Source of the DNA: Fasciola hepatica
Lineage: Eukaryota > Platyhelminthes > Trematoda > Plagiorchiida > Fasciolidae
Reading direction: 5' to 3'
Assembly: GCA_948099385.1 (NCBI GenBank)
Contig: CANUEZ040000168.1
Location: 3,387,001-3,451,000, forward strand
DNA length: 64,000 bases
Each line of letters starts with the position of its first letter. The stretch's first letter is position 1. Positions 38,689 to 49,681 of this stretch are shown piece after piece. Below the pieces are notes generated by a model. That model saw only the letters and a list, made by a program, of their open reading frames with translations, was not told the DNA's origin and did no database searches. The position numbers were made by a program, and so were the translations under genes.

Positions 38689-38899
38689 GCCAAGGTCACG
38701 CCAGTTTTATTTTTGTTCGCCTATGGTAGTCCTGTGTTTTCTCGGCATGTTGATTTTTCGTAGAATGGTATTGGTTCTCTTGATTTTAGTACATGTACTA
38801 TTGTTTTTTCTTCGTCCAATTAGCATCTTTTGCCCTTATTCGCTGGATCCTTCCTAAACCTCGGCTTCTGGTAGTTTTCTCTTTTTATTGCCTACAGTC

Positions 38900-39215
38900 T
38901 GCCAAATTCCGATACAGCACGTTTAGTGGGGAATGATAGCTCGTCTGCTTGGGCATCTGTCATTTGCGACGTGCACTTAGAGGTGTTCGTTCCTGGTGTT
39001 CACAGATCACAAGCCTTTGGTACGCACCAAAGTTCGCTTTCGATCGACACTCTTCTCGCGAGATTCGCCGTTCAGACTTTGTCTCAGTTTATTGTGGACA
39101 TGCGTTAAGACTCTGGGGCACTATCTCGTCACCGACGCTTTATCACGCGTACACCGCTTACGTCTGCCACCGTCTGACAACGACTCAGACACAATGACAC
39201 ATGCCTAAAAGGCGA
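38900..39215 (+). pseudogene. Gypsy element 2, RNase H to connection-domain remnant
   Basis: Three frames carry successive pieces of one protein: FTDHKPLV (RNase H), REIRRSDFVS and LSQFIVDMR, then VTDALSRVHRLRLPPSDND. The order is that of Gypsy RNase H to the tether before integrase. A deletion lies between FTDHKPLV and the REIR segment, and there are at least two frameshifts. Gag, protease, RT and integrase are missing from this 1.05-kb internal region, so the copy cannot move by itself. Confidence 0.75.
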
Positions 39216-39717
39216 GCGTGATATCAAGGGACTTCCATTACATGATTCACTACGCCTAACGCCGTTACTAGCGCTCACCGCCCGTGATCACGCCTAAACA
39301 AACTTAGTCTGTCAGTATGTTTTTTCTATTTTTCAACGACTGCACCTAACGTCGTTTTTGTCTGTTATCTTGGTCGAACATCTGCTGGCGCCCCAGGCGC
39401 ACTTTCCTTCCGTTTTGCTTTCTCTTCAGATGGATGCAGTCACTGACTACATCCGTTTCCTCGCTGACTCCTGGTACGTTCAAGAGGGTAACCACCCACC
39501 GGACAACAGGACGATTAGTCAGCGTGGCGCTGGAGACGACAAGTGGACGCATTGTTGGATGAAATTCGAAGGTGCAGATGTTAACCCCTCACCATTAGCC
39601 ACCCCATGTCAAACCATGAATGCAAGGAGTGTTACACGGAGTTCATGAGGTGTCAACACAACTGGCCCACGTCCAAAATCGAAGCCCAACTCCGTCGGAC
39701 TTCTAGGAGGAGGCCCC

Positions 39718-39998
39718 TGTAGTGGCAGTCAACCCTGATTATTTGTTTAACACACATCGGTGTTTATGTGAACTCGCGCCACCAACCGCGGTGGCCCCTT
39801 GAACGTTGCCCGTGCACGCTTCTCCAATATACACTAACCACTCTCTCCCTACCTATAGTGTTCTCCTTCTCATGGGTTGTGGGAAACAATGTCGTGGTGA
39901 TCGTGATGGTATATTGCAGAGTACCACTGTAACGAACAGGTGGTCCAAGCGTGTTGGGAAGGACTAGCGAACGTACATAAGGTCTAACCAACCTTACA
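39718..39998 (+). repeat. 3' LTR of nested Gypsy element 2 (281 bp)
   Basis: Preceded by a purine-rich GGAGGAGG tract at about 39706-39713. Begins TGTAGTGGCAGTC and ends CTAACCAACCTTACA, directly followed by the AGTT duplication. It aligns along its length with the 5' LTR but has many substitutions and indels and is 28 bp shorter. Confidence 0.8.
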
Positions 39999-40002
39999 AG
40001 TT

Positions 40003-40049
40003 AAACAATAAACGTGGTAAAAGTACGAATGAAGATGGCAACCGCTACA
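40003..40049 (-). repeat. Host solo LTR, right part (LTR 5' end, inverted)
   Basis: The complement of the first 47 bases of the LTR, ending CCGCTACA. It has two differences from 38359-38405. With 38097-38358 it rebuilds a 309-bp LTR flanked by CATA. Confidence 0.85.
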
Positions 40050-40053
40050 CATA

Positions 40054-41949
40054 GCTCTAAGCAGTTTGTATGTTGTTCGATGCCACAGGGCTGTGCTTTG
40101 TTTATTTATTTCCTCGCTATAAGGACAATCGTTTTCCACTAGATGAAAAACACACTTTTTGAGTGCTGCGCTTGTGGACGGTTAAACCTTTACCTCCCTT
40201 AGCTAGTATCACCTCCCTTATCGCTCCTCAGCGTAAACGTGAACGATGTTGTTTCTATTCAAACCGTCCTTCACCTATTCTACCAACTTTTATCGTCTTG
40301 TGGTACGCGTCGGAACTTTTGGCTTATTGCCCTTTCCATAGGCCATTCTCGGGATGTAGTCAGTACCTGTTATTCGGAGTACTAAACAATCCTCAAAATG
40401 CGAATTTGTACACCACTCTCTGATGAGCTTCCTGACTTCCAGGATTTTTCTCATTAGTAATGAGTCAGTGGTTTAGATTTTTAGGATGGATAATAGGTAA
40501 CCAAACTAAGAAACGGGCAGTTAAAATGGCTCATGAGACGAGGAGGTATCCAAATCCGGCAGTTTCGCCGAAATGTTGGCGAAGCTCAACGCGCTCAATG
40601 TGCGTGGTTCTCGGGATTTCGGCGGGGCCCGAAGCATGCTAGATACATGATCAAATGACGCAATTGATAGTATGATCCAATATTTAGTGATATTGGGTAC
40701 AAATGCACGATAGACCTTTAGTAAGTGCTTGGCGAACGCATGAAAGACGAGTGTATGATGCACACACATTTGAAAAAATGTATGCACTCTGGAGAGTTTA
40801 TGAGGGAATTTAAATGGACCCAATGACATGCTCTGCGCTACACTGTAGCGTGATCCTGCGCGGCGACCGATCTGGTAGAAAACACTCAAGGTTAGGAACA
40901 AAGTAGTTGCTGACATCGGCAGAAGTGCTTCTTCGTATCAGAAATTTAGCCGTGGACCCACGGGAAACATAAGATCCGACTCAAGCGGCACGAGCAACGC
41001 GCTTCCAATAAGGCTCGCTTTCGGCCACGTTGGGCTATATCATTGAAAACGTCGGGCTGCTCTACCAGCGTTTAACTGGGAGCTCGTTAGGCTAGCCTAA
41101 CGTTAGAAGAAATCGCCTTAATCCCTTCCAACTGCCTGTTTCTCAGTTTGTTGGTCCACTGTCCATCCTGCCCATTTGAAACCACTTACTTACCACTGAA
41201 AAAAACCTTTTGAAAGTCCGATAGTTTATTATAGAAATGGTATACTTAAAACTTGTAAGACAGCGTATGCCGTTTCTCAGTGCAAATAAATTTCAATGGA
41301 TATTATGGTACTTCTATTATTATATTTTTTTAAAATTCCATCAACTTACATACAGTGTACCAAGTCATTTTAGCCCTAAAATGGACCAAATTTCGCCCAG
41401 TAGTTTTGGGCACTGTGCTGCTTGGGCAGCTATTCAACAGGTCCGGCAACCTTGCATTTGAAACCTACATAATGCGGAAAGGACTTGGTTTTGCTTGAAG
41501 AGTCAGTAGCTGTCAGGGACGAAAAAAGGGCTGGTGAGTCTCTCAAAACCCTTGTTGATGCTGCTTACCATTTGAGTTGCCACACTAGCAGTGCATTCTT
41601 CATTTGGCCCCCTTTACAATGGTACCTTAGCAAAATTACCAAAACTCCTCGTTTCTCATAATCCAGAGTGCTCTCGGTCGCTAGTGGAATGAGCCAGAAA
41701 CCAAAACGAATGAACACCGGTGCCGGTAAGCAGATACAAGCTAATTTACCTTGTGGAAATACCAAACGCCCTCATGAGATAGGAGAAGGAACAATGTGTG
41801 ATGTCTGCTGTAGCTGGTATCATTGAAAAGGCAGTTGGTTGTCTCTCAAGGTGTTTATTTTATATGATAAAAGCCAGGGTCCTGCTAGGGCCTGCTAGAA
41901 CCGCCTCGAGATCTGCAAAGGTAAACACGCAGTAGTCAAAACCTCAGGT
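40054..41949. other. No supported gene
   Basis: Unrecognised short frames only, the longest being the minus-strand 40521-40916 with no domain I know. A palindromic CTCGTTAGGCTAGCCTAACG is at about 41083-41102. Confidence 0.45.
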
Positions 41950-42620
41950 AGACTGGCGGTCACGAAGCGCACCAGCTCCTCAGGGATGGATACAACATTG
42001 GAAGGATCCAAAAACCCAGCTCCACATCAAATAGTGTTGGTAGTGCCAAGTAGAGTTAGAACCTTGGGAGGGAAATGTCCCAAATACGTCAGACCCTTCA
42101 CGAGCAAGGAGCGGACTTGGACGCTTTTAGGGACAAGTTAAACGCAATCACACCCACCCTAGGCAAGTTACCGGCAAAATAGCTCTGAGTAGGAACCGTA
42201 AAGTGGTGGTGAAAGACTTCTCCGAGCCTGTCTGTCAAGCAGCCAAACGGAGAGATGTAGATGTTCGACTCCACTTGTCATGCCTAGTCAGAATGGCTGA
42301 CTTCCAGGGCGAACTGTACTGAAGAGAACATTCAGGCCGGGCAAGTGAAGCCACATCAAGGGTGTCGGTGCCCATCGAGTGTGCAAGCCCCAGGGAGAGG
42401 GATGCGCTCTTAGAATCAGCAGAGCTGGTTAGGGCCATCGCCCACAGAACCTCCGTATTGGAGCCAGATAACCCGGCCTGTTGGCGAGTCTCTACCAGCA
42501 GGAGTAAAGTCGACCTTGGAAATACCGTCAACTTCGTGTTGGCATTAAAAAAGCAGAACCCCTCTGCCAGATCGGCATGGTGCCGCTATCTCTAAAGGGA
42601 GCTTCCGAAAACCAACAAAG
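41950..42620 (+). mobile_element. CR1-like LINE 5' region with ORF1 remnant
   Basis: Sequence upstream of the ORF2 remnant in the same orientation. The plus strand carries KVVVKDFSEPVCQAAKRRD, DVRLHLSCLVRMADFQGELY and, after a break, RERDALLESAELVRAIAHRT plus a long open tail to 42595. It is placed here by position and composition as the ORF1 (nucleic-acid-binding) remnant; the family assignment of this part is by linkage. The 5' end of the element is not sharply visible. Confidence 0.45.
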
Positions 42621-42799
42621 CCTTCTTTACCAGCTAGGAGTGACAAGTGGAGAATAAAACAGAATCTCATCCCTTGTCGCCGAAATACCAGGCCGGCCCT
42701 AGGAAATGGGTTCCGAGTCCTACCCCTGCCTGATCACATACAGTGCACGAAGAAGGTTGGGAAACCTAGCCGTAGCTTACACCTGTGCATGCAATTTTA

Positions 42800-45515
42800 A
42801 GAATAGGTGGCACAGACCGGCAGCAGAGACTGCCAGTGCTGATTGTTTAGCAGTCACCGAAACTTGGCTAAAAGCGGGCGATGAACTTGATATCCTCTTC
42901 CCCTCTGGCTACTGCATCGGTCGAGCTGACAGGTTGGTTGAAAGAGACGATGGGGATGCCATGACGATAGTCTCGGAAGCAATAAAGCAGGGTATCCGGA
43001 GAACGTACCACAACACCAAATATGCAAGCTGTCTTCTGTGCCTTGAGGCTACTCCATGCTGAAGTTCATTGCTCGTATGCTTCAAAGCCCCTCTGCGGCC
43101 CCATTGAGGATTTGGGCTTGCTGAACCACTTTCGCCGCGCCGTAACCGGAGCAAACGAAACCATAATCCTCGGGGACTTCAGCGCCCTCGAGATAGACGG
43201 GGTGAACCCGTGGGCAGTGGGCGATTATTTCCTTGTCAGAGTGACAGATCTCATACCGGGGGAGGAGCTATTCCTAATCGTCCTACCACCTACCTGGTGG
43301 AGGGAAGAACAAATACCTGGGCTACTAGACCTGGTAGTCACCAAACATACTGGTGACACTCAGGGGCCCACACGTATCAGCACCCTTGGGGAGAAGTGGC
43401 CATGGAGTTGTCCTTTGGAACCTCTTAGTCTTGGGACACAGGGCACCCCACAAACGCAAAGTATGCTTTAGAGATCTCGGTGTGCAGGCCTTAGTCACTG
43501 CAGCCCAAGAGCTGACATGGGGCCCACATTATGAAACTGTGGAAGAAAAATGGATGGTGTTCAGGAACAATCTTCTGTTGCTTGCAGGGTGTTTTAAGCC
43601 AGCTCACCGAACCTCCAGAAAACTAGTGGCACCGTGATGGACCAGCAGAACACTTAGGGCTCAAAGCCGAAACCACAGGGCGTGGTGTCACCACCAGCAG
43701 ACAACAGGCCACGGGAGATGCCTACAATTCAAAAAACTCGGGGAGTAGTCATTGGGGTTCAAAGGCAATTCAAGCTATCTTATGAGGTCACCTTGGCTAG
43801 AAAAGCTTAGCTGTGCCAAAAAGACTATTACAACTTTGTTCGGTCAAATTCGGCCATGAGAGCAGCCCAGGGTTCCCTTGGGGACTTAATAGGTAACCTT
43901 GCAATTAACTGTAGCTCCAGGACTAGGACACTGCAAGAGCACTTGGAGACAGTGCACCGGCGACACGATGGACTGGTTGCGTCACGCGAACACCCCACTA
44001 GACCACAGGTAGCGCCTTCAGCCCTTGTTTTTGCAAAAGTAGAAAACGTCCTAATGGGTCTTGCCGCACAAAAGGCCGCCGGTCCAGATGACACCCAAGC
44101 CGAGGTCCTAAGCCCACCTTCCCGATTCCTAGCGGCCCCACTTGTCCAGTAGTACACTAGGTCGCCGAACAGTGCACATCCACCTGAGGAATGACTGACA
44201 GCCGAAGTCATCCTATTACACAAGTGCGAGCTGATGGAAGAGGTACGAAACTACCCATCGGTCAGCCTGCTACCTGCACCGTTAAAATAATGGGAAGACA
44301 GGGTAGGAACGGCGTGGGCGGTGACCTGACCGAAAATAAGATAGTTTTCAACAGGCTACACGAGTTTGTCAAAAATGGATGATGCTTATTTTGCTTGCTG
44401 TCCTATTTGGATGAGGCAACGCCCAGGTTGGACAGGGCTGAGCGAGTCGAGGCCTGCAGTTTGGAATTCCAAAAAGCTTTAGACTCAGTAAGCCACCGAA
44501 TTCTTTTGCGCAAAATGGATGCGCTGGGTAAAGAGCTTTAAGAGCTGGAATAGGAGCGGGTATATCTCACAAACTGAAAGTAGTACGTACGGGTGGATTG
44601 AATCAAGTCCGCGAGGACACGCCTGCTACGTGGGTCCCTCGGGGGTCAGTTCTGCCTCCTCTTCCGTTTTTTACCTACGCCAACGACCCAACAAAGGGCA
44701 TACAAAAACTCAGGCTACCTGTCTGGGGACTACCGTAACCTGGTGAGTGTACCTGAAATCGCGTCACTTCAAGGAAAGTTGAATGGGGTTCACGCCTGGA
44801 CCACCCGGTGGCTATTGTCGCTCAGCGTGGAGGAGTGTAGGCATCTCATCCGGGACATCGGTGGAAAACCAATATACCTGGATCTACGAAACCCACAAGC
44901 CAGAACGAAGGCCACAGTCATCACTGACCTTGTAGTCTTGATGACCGATGGCTATCAGCCATCTCCGCATTTTCTGACTGCTGAGCCTGAGAGGCACCAG
45001 GCTTTCCACCGAATATTGTTCACTGTAGCATCCAGGGAAGCTCTTGTGTTGTTATTTTTTTACTCATCATCACTTAGGCCGAACCTAGAATTTTATGTCC
45101 AGACCAGAGCCCCGGCTTTTGTACGGCGTACTGCTGTTCTTGAGAAAGTTCGGCTATACTCTCCTAGAGTGGTACTGGGACTCAAAAAAACGGACACAGG
45201 GAGGCTAATGGCGCCAAAGCTCTCCACCACGAAAAGTGAAAGGATCAGGGAGATTTAACAGAATCCTTTAAGCAAACCGGAGGGCTTTCCATCCCAAAGA
45301 AGCCGTTGCTGGCACTGACGAGGAAATTTACATTCAGGAGACAAATGTTTGAGCTTGTCAACCCGAGAGCTTTAAAAATATGGGGAAATCTGTTTGCGCT
45401 CCACGCTGTTAACCCATAGAGCGCACTGCCGGCTGAGGTGGTGTCTGCCACATCGATGGCAGGTTTTGGGGTAACGTTGGAAACTTGCCGGTCTGATGTC
45501 CTCTACGAGTGTATT
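42800..45515 (+). mobile_element. CR1-like LINE ORF2 (endonuclease and reverse transcriptase), degraded
   Basis: Reading across frames in order: an AP-type endonuclease (LAVTETWLKAGDELDILFPS, then NETIILGDFSALEID and PTWWREEQIPGLLDLVVTK, about 42830-43345); a linker with VHRRHDGLVASREHPTRPQV; RT with AAQKAAGPDDTQAEVL (44066-44110), EFQKALDSVSHRILLRKMD (44463-44520), LNGVHAWTTRWLLSLSVEEC (44779-44837) and SSLRPNLEFYVQTRAPAFVR (45068-45125); and the C-terminal block FRRQMFELVNPRALKIWG...SALPAEVV (45330-45445). At least eight frame changes or stops are needed, so it is an old dead copy. The Y/FADD palm motif was not legible. Confidence 0.8.
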
Positions 45516-48500
45516 CAGATCTACATCATTCAGTGACAACACTGGACTCGGCTCGGTTACCTCTTGTTCCACTACGATCCGTCAGTAATACACCTACCCC
45601 TGACTCTCTCCACCACCTCTTCTCCACCATCCCACATCTTATCCTCCCTATTTCCCAAAGTCCCGCCATTTGCACTTTGTCCAAGCATCGCGAGTACTAG
45701 TGACACTCTTGGGAGGAGCTAGACTTGGTAAAGGACTCAGTTAGTAAAGGTGAGACTGCTGCACTCTCCCGACAGGGAAATGAGTCCGAATCCTTTTTCA
45801 TCTACAGAGCAAACAAAAGAAGCACGGAGCAAACACAGTGGCATCCCGGTGGGATTCATCTCAACGTCGACCGGTGCAATAATTTGGACCGCCTTATTGG
45901 CTCGGGCCTCAAGTCCTGTGACCCGACATGGTACAAATGAGGTGCCAGGTGAACCTGGTGTTCAAGGTCAGACGGTGAGATTTGACTGGGCTGAGTTGGT
46001 GCGGCTAGATATTGAGAACCGTATGTAAAGGAGACTGGAAACAGGCTAAAACCTGGAGTATGAATGATCAATGATGAGCAAATTGCTTTGCCTAGAAAAA
46101 TAGTACATAAGGGTCGAAGTGATATGCAGCAGGAGTGCTCTGAGAGGGAAGACTGATGTCAGGACGCAAAAGAGGGTATGGGGCGGGAAAAAAACGAAGG
46201 AGGCAGAGAATGGTAAATAAATAAGCTGGAAAGTTTGAAGAGTTCGTTTTAAAACAGATGTGCCATACCGATGTATTTGAAGTGGACGTATGTCGGGAGA
46301 GAGACAGCTGAAGGAGGCAAAAAGGAAAGGCTGGCCGAGGCAGTATAAATAGATGCGCTTCATTTTATATGAAAGGTAGCTTGTCAGCAGAGAAGAGGAT
46401 TGAGACAATGGGTGCTGAATACTGAAATGGCTACGGCGCACAATGTGAGAGGAATATAGTAATGATCATGGAAGTCGGGTACGGGTGCACTGGCAGATTT
46501 AGAATAACGTGGGAAGATTGTGGTACATCGTATTCTGTGTCAATGTGGTGTGCGACGAATCGATGGGGAAAGAACAAAAGCGAAACCAACCTGAAAGCAC
46601 AAAAACGAAGATGAAAATGGCAAGCGGAGTATGGGGGAAGGGGAATGAAGAGAATATTCAAATAAGATAGCCAAGAGTAGACAGACTAAACCTTTTAGAG
46701 GCAGGGGCTTTTTGTTATGGTGGCTTTAAGGAGAACTAGCTAAGAACAGGCGTTAATTATGAAAGAGGCAGCAGGATGATGACTAGGGGAATGCAGATCG
46801 GATCCAGTTTTAAAACTGTGGATGGAAGGTAGGTTGTCGGCTGACACATGGAAGTGGGGTGCGAATATGGGGTGGTAGCGACGGCGAATTATGTAGTAAG
46901 AAAGAGTGTACGTAGAGGATCAGAGTAGGAAGGTAAGGATAGAATGTGTGGCTAAGAATTACACTAAAAGATCATGATCCTACTTCCTCCTTACAAAGGG
47001 GGGAACGTTGTGAAAAGAGCATTGGAACAAAACGGCGTGTGGAGCTCAGAATAGATGGTGCGCGCCGAACAGTGCATCAGAAGAAAGATGAAGGAAGTCC
47101 TCGGAAAACGGGTAAACGTTGGCGGCTTCACTCATTGTACGCATTTTATTACGGGAGAATGAGGTGGCAAGGTGTTAAAAACCAGATGCAAAGTATCCGT
47201 ATACGTAAACTTGCGGTTTTATTAGCAACTGGGGGATATATATGAATGACAGTTTCGGGATGGAGGGCGGCTAGCCTGCTGGCAGATCAGCAAAAAGAGC
47301 CGAAAGGCTCTGATCAAAACACCGGCCGATAGAAAGCTCTGGAAGGACTGGCTGAGCTGCGCCGGGAATGCGTGGGGAAGACGCGTGTCGAAAGCGAATC
47401 CGACTGAAATGTGAGAAGTTAAAACGATGAGCCGTGACTGGGAGTGGTCACAGTGGACGTGGGGCTGGTGGGTACTAACTTAGGGCATCAGAAGAGAGTA
47501 CGAGGAGTGATATGGCAAGGGTGCATGCAGTGGGCATATAAAAGCACGAATAATAATTTGTATGGGCAAATGTTGGCCGCTGCTTACTAGGAACGCAGAG
47601 GGATTAGGAGAGGTGTGAGAAAAAGGTTAATACTTCCCGGATTGGGCGGAGCCAACATGGGGGGCAACAAGGTCAATATGCAGAGATAGCCAATATAAAG
47701 AAAAACGATAACCGTACGAACACAAAGAGGAGGCGTGCATGCAGTGGTGAAACAATGACCGTGGGAATGAAGATGAGCTGGTTGGATAGGCACACCGAGG
47801 AGGTACGACGAAAGCTGGAAGCTTTAAGAGCAGTGAGCCGAAAGAATGAGCGAGCCTACCGTGACAGAACAGAGCTGGTGTGCTCATGTGATTAGCAAAC
47901 GGCCTTATCGGATGTGATAGAGTTGTGACAGCGACAGCGTGAAATCCACAATCAAAGCTAGTGGATGAAGTTGACCGAACTCCAGAAGCCCAATCTGAAA
48001 AACGCTTCGTGAAGTGAACGTAGCAGGTACTGTCCACTAGACCAGCCAAGCCTGCACATCGTTGCAAACGGTCTGCACGCTCGATGTGCGCCGGCCAAAG
48101 CGGTGGATCCCAAAGCGCCCCGTACCGTTGGGATCGGCACGAGTGGGGTGCGCAGTTCAACAACGAATGTGTATGGTCCGGGATTAGGTGGCCGGTTTGC
48201 GAGGGATCTTGGAGGGCAAAGCCAATGGGAACATCGATTGTTAGACGACTTTGCAGCAGTGTTATCCAGGTGCGTCTATCATTGGAGTGACCGCCACACT
48301 GCCAAAGCAGCTGATCAATGTCAAGGCTAAAATCAGTATGAGCAGAGAACTGAAAAGAAAAGACAACTAAAGAAACACAGTCAGGATACGCTCCTGCTGT
48401 GGATCAGTGGTTAAGGGAGGTTAGCAGAAACCCAGGAGGGACAAAATATAAGCGTGTATGGGACTATGAGACACGGAAGAAACAGAATATATAAAGTAAC

Positions 48501-48861
48501 TGTGTTGTACTCCCATGTACACAGTATGGGGACAGCCAAAGCTAACCAAGCGCAAAGAGTACTTCTAGAAGGATAAGAAGGACCATCTTTGCTTGAGTCC
48601 GTGGTTGGTGGGCTCATGGACTTCGCGAAAGTGTGCTGTATTGGAAAATCGGGGCCCTTTTCCTGGGCTTCATTATTAGATATGCACGTATTAGAAAACC
48701 AAAGCGCTCCGGTAAAGCCCAGATATAGAGGGAATGGTGGTAGAAATTGGGACTTGGCTTGAGGTGCTCGGCCGATGATGGGTAACTTATTTCAGAACAA
48801 AGAGCGGACGAGAATGAAAAACTGCGAACGTATGGCCGTTTCGGTTATGGTGGAAGGGATA
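45516..48861. other. Non-coding, strongly purine-rich on the plus strand
   Basis: From about 46,050 to 48,800 the plus strand is dominated by A and G, so the minus strand yields long Ser/Pro/Leu/Phe/His-rich frames (for example 46046-46441 and 47627-48163). These look like composition artefacts. No domain or splice context supports them. The BEL/Pao element is inserted at its right side, and similar DNA resumes at 55885. Confidence 0.45.
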
Positions 48862-48866
48862 GTGAG

Positions 48867-49637
48867 TGTTGAATCTGTTTTGCCTGTTTCCATCCTGCTC
48901 ATTCATGACCACCAACTCGTGCTACGTTCGGACCGGTTTGACATTCCTAATTCATTTGACGTTGACCACATGGTTGCACGGCTATCAGTCCACACAATTC
49001 CTCATCGCTCTCAAGCGTTGCCTGTTCGTCACACACACACACACACACACACACGCTGAACCATCACTCGGTCGATTGACTAGACCTGGACTAGACTGCT
49101 CGAGTGGGCACCGAATTCTGATCGGCTGCACCCGGCAGGCATGTTTGATCACGCACATGTACCGAGGCATACACACCCGCACCCACACTAGATTGTGACC
49201 TATTCGACCCGTGACTAATCGTGTATTTGCGTGCCTGAGCGAATCCCTGCCCTACTCCCTGGTTGGTCAGAACCATCGATCGATTTCCGCCTGATCGCCT
49301 TTCTGTTCGTTCATGTCCCTTATATGCGCGTTCCTTTCCTTGTCATTGTTAGTTGTGGTCGTTTCGTTAACCTACTTGGTGACTTGTGCCTCGGCCAATT
49401 GGCCATAGAACGTGTTATCCATTCTGAACTGTACGGAACGTTAGTAAACGGTGATTCCCGTGAGGACGCCACGTTTGAGGTTTGTACATTTACCCCTTTG
49501 ATTGATTATTGTTTGCAGTACCGCTAATAAACCTCAGCTAGTTTGATTTGGTTTCTGAGGAGAGCGCGTCACTCCAACTCGGCCTAGACACCGAATAAAG
49601 TTGACTAAAGTTCAGAATCGGACGTACGTATCTAACA
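48867..49637 (+). repeat. BEL/Pao 5' LTR
   Basis: Holds a (CA)12 run (49030-49054), ORFs that are only LTR sequence, CGCTAATAAACC (49522-49533) and CCGAATAAAGTTG (49591-49603), either of which could serve as the polyadenylation signal in the 3' copy. Confidence 0.95.
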
Positions 49638-49681
49638 GTACTCAAACTTGTTCTTCAACCGGGAACTTTGAAGAAAATACG

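Larger units (their letters stand above)
38093..40053. mobile_element. Nested Ty3/Gypsy composite: element inside an inverted solo LTR
   Basis: The structure has two nested target duplications. Outer: CATA at 38093-38096 and 40050-40053 flanks a minus-strand LTR that is split into 38097-38358 and 40003-40049 (262 + 47 = 309 bp). Inner: AGTT at 38355-38358 and 39999-40002 flanks a plus-strand Gypsy element, 38359-39998, whose 5' LTR is also 309 bp. The inverted orientation of host and guest LTRs produces a 262-bp inverted repeat with 47 bp between the arms (38097-38358 against 38406-38667; I count two mismatches). All borders begin TGTAG/TGTAAGG or end CTACA/CCTTACA, as expected for LTR ends. 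Confidence 0.85.

Noticed and set aside
48775..49527. ORFs of 94-110 codons in the BEL LTRs (also repeated at 54984-55769)
   Set aside because: They are identical in both LTRs, cross the CA microsatellite and have no recognisable domain.
49601..49681. TTG start extending the BEL polyprotein into the LTR
   Set aside because: Not an ATG and mostly LTR sequence. The ATG at 49682 is preferred.
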